The notes beneath the pieces are model-generated. The model had not been told where the DNA came from and searched no databases. It saw nothing but the letters and a program-made list of their open reading frames with translations. Shown in pieces: positions 1-8,119 of a stretch of 35,859 bases of DNA (its first letter is position 1; every line of letters begins with the position of its first letter). Both the position numbers and the translations under genes were made by a program. This stretch comes from UBA4738 sp002413305 (lineage in GTDB: Bacteria > Actinomycetota > UBA4738), in contig DAIUAM010000032.1 in assembly GCA_036847185.1 (NCBI GenBank), positions 1 to 35,859 of the forward strand. The letters run 5' to 3'.

Positions 1-358
1 GCGAACGCAGCTTGGGAGGGCCCACCACGCGAAGCCGCCGAACACGAGGGCCCAGTGTAAACGCCGGTTGAAAAGGCGAACACCCGGAGGTCCTGGAGCC
101 CCTCACGTTCGTGTGGGCCACCTCGAACGGTCCGGCCGCAAGCGGCTCGCTCCGTTCATAGCCGAGGCCGTCGAAGCGCTGGAGCGCCACGGCGAGCTCA
201 AGGTGGACACTGAGATCCAGCCAAGTTCCTCGGATGTCCTCGGCCACCATCGACCGAGCGCTCGCCCCCGAGCGGCGGCGTCACGGCATCAAGGGTCGCT
301 CCGGCACCAAGCCGGGCTCCATCCTGAAGCGCCAGATCCCCATCCGAAGCTTCGCCGA
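1..358 (+). pseudogene. Frameshifted DDE transposase remnant (integrase-core family), middle part only
   Basis: Reading across three frames restores a recognisable stretch of a common DDE (rve-type) transposase family. Positions about 75-150 give HPEVLEPLTFVWATSNGPA. A neighbouring frame then gives KRLAPFIAEAVEALERHGEL, and from 234 a third frame gives SSATIDRALAPERRR and KGRSGTKPGSILKRQIPIRS. The frame changes near 150 and 229-231 each look like loss of one base in a C/G run. Homology stops at about 358, before the first catalytic Asp region, and what follows is unrelated. Nothing upstream survives as a start. This is a dead insertion-sequence fragment next to an integration scar. The family assignment is from memory of the motif order and is fairly secure; the exact IS family is not. 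Confidence 0.72.
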
Positions 359-711
359 GTGTCGAGGCGTTCGCCTCGCTCACTTCCGCGGGCCACCGGC
401 TTCGGGACACCTCACCGCTGTTGCACATCACCCCCGCCCCCGCGGCCCCCCACTGGGGCGGCGGCCGGCTGGCTGGTGGGTTTCGGCCGGCGGGCGAGCG
501 TGGTTGGCATCGCCTGGCGGGCTCCAAGAGCGAGGGGAGTCGGTGCCCCAGCTGCACTCCCCGCACGCTCACGAACGTAGCCTTCGGCCCGCCCAGCGAT
601 CGCGCGTGCCGATGGCATGTGAGAAGGTGCAGTTCCCGGAGCCCAGCGACCGCTCCGGGCCCGTCCTTGCGTCCGAGGTCCATCCTCCCCGGTCCGCCGT
701 AGCTGGTCGGG
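359..711. other. Non-coding stretch after the transposase remnant
   Basis: Very GC-rich DNA with C and G runs (for example 431-460). Open frames exist on both strands, but their products are Arg/Pro/Gly-rich and carry no recognisable motif. No gene, tRNA or clear regulatory element is seen here. Confidence 0.5.
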
Positions 712-1089
712 TTACTTGACGAAGAACGTCTTGCGTGCCACTAGCTGGCTGGTTTCACCGACCGCTCGCACCTTCTGCGCCCCGACCGTGGCGACGGAGG
801 GGATCTTGACATCCGCCGCGAACCCGCCGGTCGAGTCCGCCGTCGCTGTGCCCAACCTCATGATGTTCGTGACCCCGTTCGACGTGTTGATGAAGCGGAT
901 CTTCACGGTCTCGCCCGCGGCGAACCCCAAACCCGTCACATGGGTGGTGGAACCGGGGACACCCGCATGCGGCGTCAGCGAAATCGCCGGCCCACTCGCG
1001 CCGGCGATGCCAGTCCCGGTGGCGACGATGGCTGCTGCCACAAGCAACGTGGAGACCGAACGAACAGCGTGCTCACGAAGTGTTCGCAT
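712..1089 (-). CDS. Small secreted protein with an Ig-like/IPT-type domain
   Basis: A 125-residue protein. The N-terminus is a clear Sec signal peptide: basic MRTLREHAVR, a hydrophobic core of Val/Ala/Leu, then small residues around residue 33 (GIAGASG). The mature part has a single beta-rich domain with the spacing PGSTTHVTGLGFAAGETVKI, which resembles the IPT/neocarzinostatin-like domains common on actinobacterial secreted proteins. It probably acts outside the membrane, perhaps in adhesion or binding; no catalytic residues are visible. The start is ATG at 1089 because AGGAGG lies 5-10 bases before it. A GTG five codons upstream sits on that ribosome-binding site and is less likely. It lies on the mobile-element side of the tRNA scar at 1329. 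Function unknown. Confidence 0.72.
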   Translation of the reverse strand: MRTLREHAVRSVSTLLVAAAIVATGTGIAGASGPAISLTPHAGVPGSTTHVTGLGFAAGETVKIRFINTSNGVTNIMRLGTATADSTGGFAADVKIPSVATVGAQKVRAVGETSQLVARKTFFVK

Positions 1090-1205
1090 GGATCCTCCTT
1101 CCACGTGGAGACTTGATTATCTCTTATCGTTCGTCAGCCGCAAGTCTTCCTGCGGGTACACCCCACTACCCTGCCGATCGGTTCCTCAGTAGGGAAGAGC
1201 TCAAC

Positions 1206-1226
1206 TTGGGAGCGATTTGGGAGCGA
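1206..1226 (+). repeat. Tandem 10-bp direct repeat TTGGGAGCGA
   Basis: TTGGGAGCGA occurs at 1206-1215 and 1217-1226, an 11-bp period that equals one helical turn. It lies about 100 bases from the tRNA half at 1329. Iterated short repeats this close to a tRNA attachment site are what arm-type integrase sites look like, but no integrase is visible, so the role is inferred. Confidence 0.55.
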
Positions 1227-1278
1227 GTCTCACGGAAACAGGCGGAATCCCGCTCCCTACCGTTGAAGCCGAAACGGG

Positions 1279-1310
1279 CTCTGACCTGCGCAAATGCCCT
1301 CTGACCTGCG
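1279..1310 (+). repeat. Direct repeat CTCTGACCTGCG, two copies
   Basis: CTCTGACCTGCG is present at 1279-1290 and 1299-1310 (20-bp period). An inverted near-copy, CGCAGGTCGGAG (one mismatch), lies at 1385-1396 just past the tRNA half. The inverted 9-mer AGGTCAGAG also lies inside the tRNA half at 1346-1354. Copies on both sides of a tRNA crossover region suggest recombinase or excisionase arm sites left by an integrated element. Confidence 0.55.
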
Positions 1311-1328
1311 ACGACTCCGACCCCCTAA

Positions 1329-1377
1329 CTTCCTTGACACGGAAGAGGTCAGAGGTTCAAATCCTCTAGTGCCCACC
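1329..1377 (+). other. 3' half of tRNA-Val(GAC), attachment-site scar
   Basis: Anticodon stem CTTCC (1329-1333), loop TTGACAC with anticodon GAC (1334-1340), stem GGAAG (1341-1345), variable loop AGGTC, T-arm AGAGG-TTCAAAT-CCTCT (1351-1367), acceptor strand AGTGCCC (1368-1374), then ACC. The matching 5' acceptor strand GGGCACT and the D-arm are absent upstream. Many tRNA-targeting integrases recombine at the anticodon loop and leave exactly this duplicated 3' half at the far end of the element, so the element lies to the left and chromosome to the right. It cannot be a functional tRNA. Confidence in the tRNA identity is high. Confidence 0.85.
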
Positions 1378-1407
1378 GAGAAACCGCAGGTCGGAGGCAC
1401 CTTGGCT

Positions 1408-1671
1408 TCAGCCGCGATAGGGATCGCGCACGGCGACAGCGAGGCAACCGGCGATCGCGCCGAACCCAACGGCGCGGAGTTGCCGACCCATCGAAGGCGG
1501 AAGCAGGGCCGCGATCCCGAGCGCCGTCAAGCCGCCCAGAGGAAGGTCGGCGCGGCGCAACGGCAGCTCGCCGACGGGCCGAGCCCAGAAGTCGCCCGGC
1601 GGGCGCTCGTGGAGCCGCTTCGTAACGACTGCACCTGTGGCCACACCGGCGGCGAACGAAATCAGGCGCAT
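1408..1671 (-). CDS. Small membrane protein, unknown function
   Basis: An 87-residue protein with hydrophobic segments at about residues 3-18 (ISFAAGVATGAVVTK), 44-57 (GGLTALGIAALLPP) and 67-82 (AVGFGAIAGCLAVAV), separated by a short basic/Pro-rich loop. It is probably an inner-membrane protein with two or three short spans. The start ATG at 1671 is preceded by GAGGAGG at a good distance. It is divergent from the gene starting at 1789, with 117 bases between them that should hold both promoters. No family was recognised. The coding call rests on the ribosome-binding site and the regular hydrophobic pattern. Confidence 0.6.
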   Translation of the reverse strand: MRLISFAAGVATGAVVTKRLHERPPGDFWARPVGELPLRRADLPLGGLTALGIAALLPPSMGRQLRAVGFGAIAGCLAVAVRDPYRG

Positions 1672-1788
1672 CTGGACCCCTCCTCTCCCCTTCGACGATC
1701 GTGCTTCTGCGCGCGAGCACGACTATGGTCCGATGAGCCGGAACGAGTCCACTCCGGCTCGGCGCCGCGTCACGAAGGGGAGACCACG
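1672..1788. promoter_or_regulatory. Divergent intergenic region
   Basis: Separates two genes that point away from each other. It contains GAGGAGG for the leftward gene and GAAGGGGAG about 5 bases before the rightward start at 1789. No convincing -35/-10 pair could be assigned by eye. Confidence 0.4.
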
Positions 1789-2250
1789 ATGGACCCGATG
1801 GAACCGGTCGCCGGGATCTCGTTAGAGGCGTACGCGGAGCTCTGCGCGCTCATGAAGGACACCGGGACGGACACCCAGCGGCAGGTGGCGATCGCGGCGG
1901 AGCAGGGCCACGACCGCGCGTCATGGGAGGCGGCCAAGCAAGCGTGGACGGAGCGGATGTCCGACCCGTCCACTGCCGGGATGGTGGCGACCGCGTTCAT
2001 GCCGTTGTACCAGGCCGCGCTGGCCCGGTCCGGCCCCGCGAAGACGGCGACGTTCGAGGAGTACGTACAGATGTCGGCCATGATCCAGAACGGGGTGCCG
2101 TTCGAGACGATGTACGCACAGTTCGCCATCACCGGGGCCGACTGGAGCCAGATCTCCACCGCCTGGGTGGACCGGCTGACCCGCGACCAGGCGCTCGCTT
2201 CCTCGTTCGGAGACGCCGTCGCCGCGGAGCGGGCGAAGCTGGAGACTTGA
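1789..2250 (+). CDS. Conserved small cytoplasmic protein with an internal two-fold repeat
   Basis: A 153-residue soluble, acidic, mostly helical protein. Residues about 9-76 and 85-150 look like two copies of one unit. Each begins with a Tyr-containing helix (LEAYAELCALMKD; FEEYVQMSAMIQN) and ends with a Trp helix followed by W-x-(D/E)-R-(M/L) (ASWEAAKQAWTERM; ADWSQISTAWVDRL). No signal peptide, metal site or catalytic motif was seen. The start ATG at 1789 has GAAGGGGAG just upstream; the frame stays open upstream but without coding character. The family was not recognised with certainty and the function is unknown. The gene stands alone, 90 bases before the LolA-like operon. Confidence 0.7.
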   Translation: MDPMEPVAGISLEAYAELCALMKDTGTDTQRQVAIAAEQGHDRASWEAAKQAWTERMSDPSTAGMVATAFMPLYQAALARSGPAKTATFEEYVQMSAMIQNGVPFETMYAQFAITGADWSQISTAWVDRLTRDQALASSFGDAVAAERAKLET

Positions 2251-2340
2251 CGTTAGCGCCGGCAGCGGGCTCTTGGAGATGGTGTGCGGTCGGGCCGGAT
2301 GGCCCGGTCGCCGCCCCGTGCACGTGCTAGAAGTAGAGCG

Positions 2341-3426
2341 ATGGCCCGTTGGGTTCGGTCTCGCGTCTTCGTCCTGATCCTCGCCGTGGCCGTCGTGGGC
2401 ACGGGCGGAATCGCGGTGGTGGCGGCTCGGGCCGGCTCCCCGCCGAACCTCCCGCCGGTCTCGGCGGCCCGGTTGATCGCCTCCACGGTGCGGGCGCTGG
2501 CGGCTCGTCCGAGCGTCTCCGGGATGCTGGTGAGCCACGTCGACCTGGGCCTACCGTCCCTGTCCGATACCGAAGCCGCGGCGGCCGGCCTGACCGGGCC
2601 CGCGGCCCTGCTGGGCGACGTCAACGGCGACCACCGCATCCGGTTCTGGAGCTCGAAGGACGGCGTGAAGATCGCCGAGCTGCTCTCCACGGAGGAGATC
2701 TCCTACACGCTGGGCAGGTCGGGGGCGTGGCTGTGGAGCTCCGAAGCGTTCGCCGCCCTCCATGTTCCATTCCCCTCGGGGCGCAACCCGCTCGACCAGG
2801 ACCCCCAGAAGGTGCTCGACCTGTTGAACCTGAACGCCGTGACGGAGCGTGGGCTCCAGGCAGCCGGGTCCACGACGACGGTGAGTGTGCAGACGCCGGT
2901 TCGCGTTGCCGGCCGTGACGCGTACGCGCTGGTGCTCACGCCGAAGACCACCGATACCCTGGTCGGCCGGATCGAGGTCGATATCGACGCTCAGCACCGC
3001 CTGCCGCTCCGAGCGGCCGTGTTCGCCCGAGGCGCCGGCTCACCGGCCCTCTCCCTCGGCTACCGCACCGTGAGCTTCGACCCCGTCGATCCCTCGACCT
3101 TCGCCTTCCGGCCGCCGACCGGCGCGCGGGTCACCACCGCTCGGAAGCCAGACGGATCGTACCGGGGCGGGACGGGGAGCCAGGTCGATACGTCGGCATC
3201 GCAGGTCATCGGGCACGGATGGTCTGCCGTCGTGGCCATCAAGATGTGGAACGGGGCGCGGATCGGCAAGCAGGCGAAAGGTGGTGGGTTCGACATCCGG
3301 CAGTTCCTGCCGTTCTCGGGACCGCTGTTCTCGGCCCGGCTCGAGCAGCGCCCCGAGTACTCGTGGGTCCTGTTCGGCGCGGTGCCCCAGTCTCGCCTGA
3401 TCGCCGTCGCGGGCCAGCTGCCCTGA
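2341..3426 (+). CDS. LolA-like / DUF2092-type lipoprotein-carrier-fold secreted protein
   Basis: A 361-residue exported protein. Residues 1-31 form a signal or anchor segment (basic MARWVRSR, then hydrophobic VFVLILAVAVVGTGGIAVV). The rest has the beta-rich pattern of the LolA/LppX/RseB-like fold, including a strand-turn set around residues 98-140 (DGVKIAELLSTEEISYTLG, then GAWLWSSEAF) typical of the actinobacterial LolA-like family. Such proteins are thought to bind lipid or sense the envelope. It is the first gene of an operon with an ABC ATPase and an ABC-2 permease, an arrangement often seen in Actinomycetota, so it may be the extracytoplasmic partner of that exporter. The start at 2341 was preferred because the signal peptide begins there; in-frame ATG codons upstream add only Arg-rich residues. 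Confidence 0.78.
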   Translation: MARWVRSRVFVLILAVAVVGTGGIAVVAARAGSPPNLPPVSAARLIASTVRALAARPSVSGMLVSHVDLGLPSLSDTEAAAAGLTGPAALLGDVNGDHRIRFWSSKDGVKIAELLSTEEISYTLGRSGAWLWSSEAFAALHVPFPSGRNPLDQDPQKVLDLLNLNAVTERGLQAAGSTTTVSVQTPVRVAGRDAYALVLTPKTTDTLVGRIEVDIDAQHRLPLRAAVFARGAGSPALSLGYRTVSFDPVDPSTFAFRPPTGARVTTARKPDGSYRGGTGSQVDTSASQVIGHGWSAVVAIKMWNGARIGKQAKGGGFDIRQFLPFSGPLFSARLEQRPEYSWVLFGAVPQSRLIAVAGQLP

Positions 3427-4367
3427 ACGCGGCCCTCCAGACCCACGGTCTGACGAAGCGTTACGGCGACACCCCGGTCGTCGACCGGCTCGACCTCTGC
3501 ATCGAGCCCGGCGTGCTGTACGGCTTCCTGGGGCCGAACGGGGCCGGCAAGACCACCACCATCCGGATGGCGGTCGGGCTGATCTTCCCCACGGAGGGCT
3601 CGGTCGAGGTGCTCGGCCAGCCCGTGCGCGGATCCATGGAGAACCTGCCGTCGCTCCGCCGGGTGGGCGCGATGATCGAGGAGCCCGCCTTCTGGAAGTA
3701 CCTCTCGGGACGGCGGAACCTCGAGGCCTACGCCCGCGCAGCGGGCCCGGCCGCCGACCGCGACCGCCGGCTCGTCCGGGTCCCTGAGGTCCTCCGGCTG
3801 GTCGGCCTGGAGGAGGCCGCGTCGAAGAAGGTCGGGGCATACAGCCAGGGCATGCGCCAGCGCCTGGGTATCGCCCAGGCGCTGCTGGGCGAGCCGGACC
3901 TGCTGATCCTGGACGAACCGACCAACGGACTGGATCCGCAGGGCATGCGGGAGATCCGGATCCTCCTCCGCCGCCTCGCCGACGAGGGAACCACGGTCTT
4001 CGTCTCCAGCCACCTGCTGGCCGAAGTGGAGGCGATGTGCGATCGGGTCGGCGTCCTGGCACACGGGCGGCTGGTGGCGGAGGGCGCGCCGTCCGAGCTT
4101 CGGACCCTCTCCGACTCGATCCGGATCGAGGTCGGCGACACCGCGCGGGCCCGGGAGGTCCTCGGGGGGCTGTCCGGTGTCCGGATCGAAGACGAACCGG
4201 GGATCGGCCGCTGGCTGCGGGTCCGGCTCTCGGACGGGACCACGGCGGCTGCGGTCAACAGGGCGCTGGTGTCTGCGGGCGTCGAGGTCGGCGCGCTGAT
4301 CCCCGAGCGGGCCTCCCTCGAGGACGTGTTCCTCTCGCTGGTCGAAGGCGACGATGTTCCGCGTTGA
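3423..4367 (+). CDS. ABC transporter ATP-binding protein
   Basis: The ATPase subunit of an ABC-2 type exporter, about 314 residues. From the start used here: Walker A GPNGAGKTTT at 37-46, signature YSQGMRQR at about 140-147, Walker B LLILDEP at 160-166 followed by TNGLDP, and the H-loop SSHLL near 195. A 90-residue C-terminal extension, as in DrrA/CcmA-like ATPases, follows. The frame has no ATG near the N-terminus. The most economical start is CTG at 3423, overlapping the upstream stop as CTGA; the alternative is GTG at 3363, inside the LolA-like gene. It overlaps the permease gene by 14 bases, so the two are translationally coupled. The substrate is unknown. Confidence 0.9.
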   Translation: MNAALQTHGLTKRYGDTPVVDRLDLCIEPGVLYGFLGPNGAGKTTTIRMAVGLIFPTEGSVEVLGQPVRGSMENLPSLRRVGAMIEEPAFWKYLSGRRNLEAYARAAGPAADRDRRLVRVPEVLRLVGLEEAASKKVGAYSQGMRQRLGIAQALLGEPDLLILDEPTNGLDPQGMREIRILLRRLADEGTTVFVSSHLLAEVEAMCDRVGVLAHGRLVAEGAPSELRTLSDSIRIEVGDTARAREVLGGLSGVRIEDEPGIGRWLRVRLSDGTTAAAVNRALVSAGVEVGALIPERASLEDVFLSLVEGDDVPR

Positions 4368-5148
4368 GTTCGGCAAGACCTTCCGCCGCATCCGGACCTA
4401 CGTCCTCGGCGGGCTGTTGGCGGCCGTGTCCGTCCTCCCGGTGGTCGTGTTCGCCACGGCCTCGCATCCCGGCGGTGGCCCGCCGTTCTTCGAGTTCCTG
4501 CGGCGAAGCGGGCTGTTCGCGCCCCTGGCGGCGATGGTCCTGATCCAGCCGTTCATCCTTCCCCTGGGGGCGGGCCTGCTGGCGGGCGAGTCGATCGCGG
4601 GCGAGGCATCGGGGGGCACGCTTCGCTACCTGCTGGTGCGGCCGGTGGGGCGCGGGCGGCTGGTCGGCGCGAAGTACGGCGCGGTCATGGCCCTGCTCGG
4701 GCTGGCGGTGCTCTGGGTGATGGTGGTCGGCCTGCTGGCGGGGGTGATCGCGTTCGGCCTGCATCCGGTGCCGACCCTTTCCGGCACCGAGCTCGGGGTC
4801 GGGGCGGCCACCCTGCGGGTGCTCGTGACGGGCGTGTACGTCCTGGCCTCGGTGGCCGGATTGGCCGCGATCGGGATGTTCCTCTCCACGCTCACCGACT
4901 CGGCGCCGGTGGCGACCGTGGCCATCGTGGCCATCGTCATCCTGTCCCAGATCCTGGACGGGCTGTCCAGCCTCCACGCGATCCACCCATTCCTGCTGAC
5001 CCACGACTGGCTGGCGTTCGCCGACCTGTTCCGGTCCCCGGTCGCCTGGGACCGGATCACGCACGGAGTGGTGGTGTTCGCGCTCTACACGGTGGCGTTC
5101 ATCACCGCCGCGCTGGCGCGGTTCCGCCACAAGGACATCGTGTCCTGA
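4354..5148 (+). CDS. ABC-2 type transporter permease
   Basis: A 264-residue membrane subunit pairing with the ATPase just upstream. About six hydrophobic segments are visible: residues 17-34, 50-72, 105-128, 146-170, 183-204 and 237-255. Between the second and third spans lies the conserved ABC-2 loop ESIAGEASGGTLRYLLVRPV, the characteristic E-x-x-x-G-(T/S)-L-x-x-L-L-x-x-P pattern that contacts the ATPase. Together the two likely export a lipid, peptide or drug; the LolA-like neighbour favours a lipid or envelope role. The gene ends 16 bases before the convergent gene ending at 5165, with no clear terminator between them. Confidence 0.9.
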   Translation: MFRVEFGKTFRRIRTYVLGGLLAAVSVLPVVVFATASHPGGGPPFFEFLRRSGLFAPLAAMVLIQPFILPLGAGLLAGESIAGEASGGTLRYLLVRPVGRGRLVGAKYGAVMALLGLAVLWVMVVGLLAGVIAFGLHPVPTLSGTELGVGAATLRVLVTGVYVLASVAGLAAIGMFLSTLTDSAPVATVAIVAIVILSQILDGLSSLHAIHPFLLTHDWLAFADLFRSPVAWDRITHGVVVFALYTVAFITAALARFRHKDIVS

Positions 5149-5164
5149 GCCGGGGGGCGTCGGG

Positions 5165-8119
5165 CTACAGGGTCAACTCCTGGATCACCGGCCCGCCCAG
5201 TTCGTCCATGATCTGCACGGTGATCGGCGTCCCTCCCATGTTCTCCGGAGTCCAGTCGTCGGGCTTGATGGCGGCGGCCTTCCCCTGATCGATCGTCACG
5301 CTCGGACGGGACGCCACGGCTCCGCCCCCGGCACCGCTGCGCGCGTCGAGCTGGAACGTGATCGGCGGCCCGGGGTTGTTCAGCAGGATCTGGTCGCCAT
5401 CCGGGCTGAGCTGCGCGGTGAACTCCTGCCCCGGGGTGAGCTGGAGCGCGCTCAGCGCGAAGACCCGCAGCCGGTCCGGACCCCCCAGCGTCGTCGATGC
5501 CAGCGTGAGCTGGACCTGGCGGGCCGCCGACTGGTCGGCGAGCGTGACCGAGACCGCCTGATCCGTCGCCCCGGCCTTGTCGAGCGAGATCCGGTCGACA
5601 TGGGTGGGATCGTTCGAGCTCGGCACCGTGGCCACAGCGGCGCTCCCCGCCGATCGCACCGCCCACGTGTAGGACCCGCTACCACCCACCACGTCGTGGG
5701 CCAGCTGGTCGACGGGACCGGAGATCGAGATGCTGTTCGGGAGGGGCTGTTCGAACTCCGGATGCGACACGATCTCCGCGGTCGACATCGCGGCGAACGA
5801 CTTGAGCGCGGTACCCGACAGGATCGGACTCCGCAGGTGCGAGGGCGGAACGCCGAAGGGCGGCGGAGTCCCGCGCAGGGCGTAGATCTCCGGCACCTTC
5901 TCGTCCTGCAGGATCCGGATGTCACCGCCCAGCGCCCGCCCGAGGTCGATCTCCCGGCCCACCATGGGCCCATTGAGCTGGCGGTGGAGCAGCGGCACCC
6001 GGGCCATGCCGGGGATCCGGGACCCGTCGGGGGCAAGGTGTTCCCACAGCGTGGGCGGGCCGGTGAGGCTCGGGTCGTAGAACGTCCGGCCGGACCCGTC
6101 GGTGATCTGGCGGGTCGTGCCATCCCCCCCCAGGATCAGGAAGGTCCCCGCGACCAGCAGGGCCAGCACTTCCCAGAACGGGGTCCGGGGCTCTTCGCAC
6201 ATGATCGAGAACGGCATGGCGAACATCCGGCCCCCGCTCCATGTCCCGCCGGACCAGATGTCGCCGTCGGAGAAGTGGAACTGGAAGGTGTTCGAACCGG
6301 GATACACGTGGATCTTGTTGTGTTCGTCCTCGTCGCCGACCCGCGGCGACGCCTCGTTGGGGTTCGCGATGTAGATGATCCAGTCGTTCGGGTTGCTCTG
6401 GTCCCAGCGGTAGGGACGGACGGCGTGCCCGCTCCCGCCGAGGGACGCGTTGGTGACCGAGATGACCGGGTAGTCGTTCCGGTAGTAAAGGTCTCGGCTC
6501 TCGTTGAAGGCCCGGACGGGGTCGTGGGTGGCTCCCTCGACGAACTTTCCGACGACGTAGTCGACGATGCCCGCCCCCGCCTGGTACCCGTGGCGGATGT
6601 TCACCTCGTTCATGGCCGCCGCGTCGCGGGGCACGCCGTGGATGGACTCGGAGTAGAGGGCCCCCCGGGCCAGCGCGTCGTTCCCCTCCAGACACATCCC
6701 GAAGCAGTTCCCGCCGGCCGCCATGCCCTTGTAGACGGCCTGGTAGAAGGCCTCGTCGAAGGGATGGAACCCGGGGTCATCGGTCTGGACGTCGACGAAC
6801 GTCTGCCCGTACTGCTCCCGGGACAGCTCCGCCGTGTCGAAGTTCTCGAACCCCCACCAGAGGTCCTCGCGGAAGTTCGGGTCCTGGGGGTCGAACGGCG
6901 TCCGGTTCTGCACCGAGTAGGCGATGAAGAAGTCGCCGAACCAGCCCTCCTGGGGCTGGTTGATGGCCCACAGGTTATCGATCCCGAAGGAGCCCGTGGC
7001 ATCGCCCAGATGCTGGTCCGAGGTCGACTCGCAGGCGTCCCACCCGTCGAAGTTCGCGTCGATGACCAGCCCGCCCCGGACCGGGCTGATGGTGAGAAGG
7101 GTGGCGGCAGGCGTGGCGTTCGGACCGTAGTGGTCCGAGGCGGGGAGCCGCGGCCGGACGTCCTGGCCGGTATTCGTCCACAGGTGGCAGTTCACGTAGA
7201 CCCACACATCCGCCACCCCGATGCTCTCGAAGAACGTGTGGCTGCCCTTCGAGCTGACCCGGTCGACGTAGACGTCCAGGGTCTTGAACATCTGGATCGC
7301 GCCGTTCGACGCGTTCCACGTCAGGCAGCCGTTCTGGAAGTCGTTGTACCGGTAGTTGCCGGCAGGTGAGCCGGTCTCGTCGGACACCGGCCAGCCCAGG
7401 GTCCCGGTCGGGCCGCCGTAGCGTTCGATCCACGCTTGCCGGAGCGCGCCATGCACTTCCCATGCGCCGGTGGCCGGGCTCCAGTAGATCGAACCGCCCT
7501 GGAACAGGTTCATCCGGCCGATCTCGGTCCCGGCCGACAGAACGGGTGACTCGTCGGTCAGCGGGAACCCGAGGAAACCGCCCACCCCTCCCAGCGAGAG
7601 CCAATGGTCCCGGATCGCACCGTGGACCTCGTGGGCGCCAGTGGCGGGGCTCCAGTAGACGTCGGCACCGTCGAACCGGGACCGGCGACCGTTCGTCACC
7701 GCCTCCTCGTCCGAGACCGGCAGGCCCGGTGACCAGCCGGTCGGCAGCACGTCGCCGAGCTCCCGGTAGTGGAGGTAGATGGCCCCATAGACGACGAACG
7801 TCTGTCCGTCGGGCCGAAGCACGATCATGCCGCGTTCGAAGTAGACGGCGGATCCCCACCCGCCCGGGAGTCCCACCAGTTGCAGCGCGAACCCCAGATA
7901 CATCTGGACGGTCCCGCCGTCGAAGGTCTGTTCGGCCCCGAGCGAGTCCCACTTGTCGAAGATCGGCTGGGGGACGGCGAGTGGCCCCCAGGGACTGTCG
8001 AGCGTCGGTTCGGTGATCCTGATCGGATTCCAGCCGGCGGGACCGAGCCGCTGAGACGGGATCGGCTGCTCGATCGCGGTCCTGAGCATGGCTGCGACCT
8101 GCTGTGCGACGTCCCCCAT
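5165..8119 (-). CDS. Large LGFP-repeat protein with a putative papain-like Cys/His core
   Basis: A 984-residue multidomain protein. Residues about 110-265 hold three LGFP-type repeats (for example GFLGFPLTDESPV and GTLGWPVSDETG, each with a YWSPATGA.EVHGA unit), known as cell-wall (peptidoglycan/arabinogalactan) binding modules in actinobacteria. The centre contains GGNCFGMCLEG (Cys near 470) and GSGHAVRPYRW (His near 564), followed by NDWIIYIANPN. That is the Cys-His-Asn/Asp order of papain-like peptidases and related transferases. The C-terminal 250 residues are beta-rich. A hydrophobic stretch at about residues 648-664 (WEVLALLVAGTFLILGG) could span a membrane. No N-terminal signal peptide is visible although the repeats imply action at the wall. 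GAGGAGGG precedes the ATG. Catalysis is inferred, not proven. Confidence 0.82.
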   Translation of the reverse strand: MGDVAQQVAAMLRTAIEQPIPSQRLGPAGWNPIRITEPTLDSPWGPLAVPQPIFDKWDSLGAEQTFDGGTVQMYLGFALQLVGLPGGWGSAVYFERGMIVLRPDGQTFVVYGAIYLHYRELGDVLPTGWSPGLPVSDEEAVTNGRRSRFDGADVYWSPATGAHEVHGAIRDHWLSLGGVGGFLGFPLTDESPVLSAGTEIGRMNLFQGGSIYWSPATGAWEVHGALRQAWIERYGGPTGTLGWPVSDETGSPAGNYRYNDFQNGCLTWNASNGAIQMFKTLDVYVDRVSSKGSHTFFESIGVADVWVYVNCHLWTNTGQDVRPRLPASDHYGPNATPAATLLTISPVRGGLVIDANFDGWDACESTSDQHLGDATGSFGIDNLWAINQPQEGWFGDFFIAYSVQNRTPFDPQDPNFREDLWWGFENFDTAELSREQYGQTFVDVQTDDPGFHPFDEAFYQAVYKGMAAGGNCFGMCLEGNDALARGALYSESIHGVPRDAAAMNEVNIRHGYQAGAGIVDYVVGKFVEGATHDPVRAFNESRDLYYRNDYPVISVTNASLGGSGHAVRPYRWDQSNPNDWIIYIANPNEASPRVGDEDEHNKIHVYPGSNTFQFHFSDGDIWSGGTWSGGRMFAMPFSIMCEEPRTPFWEVLALLVAGTFLILGGDGTTRQITDGSGRTFYDPSLTGPPTLWEHLAPDGSRIPGMARVPLLHRQLNGPMVGREIDLGRALGGDIRILQDEKVPEIYALRGTPPPFGVPPSHLRSPILSGTALKSFAAMSTAEIVSHPEFEQPLPNSISISGPVDQLAHDVVGGSGSYTWAVRSAGSAAVATVPSSNDPTHVDRISLDKAGATDQAVSVTLADQSAARQVQLTLASTTLGGPDRLRVFALSALQLTPGQEFTAQLSPDGDQILLNNPGPPITFQLDARSGAGGGAVASRPSVTIDQGKAAAIKPDDWTPENMGGTPITVQIMDELGGPVIQELTL

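Noticed and set aside
198..719. Several open frames on both strands at the left edge
   Set aside because: Their products are Arg/Pro/Gly-rich with no motif. The only coherent signal is the frameshifted transposase on the + strand up to 358.
5600..7369. Long open frame opposite the LGFP-repeat gene
   Set aside because: Its product is an Arg/Val/Asp/Pro-rich antisense shadow of a well supported gene. High GC creates long open frames of this kind; the frames opposite the transketolase-like and brxC genes were rejected likewise.
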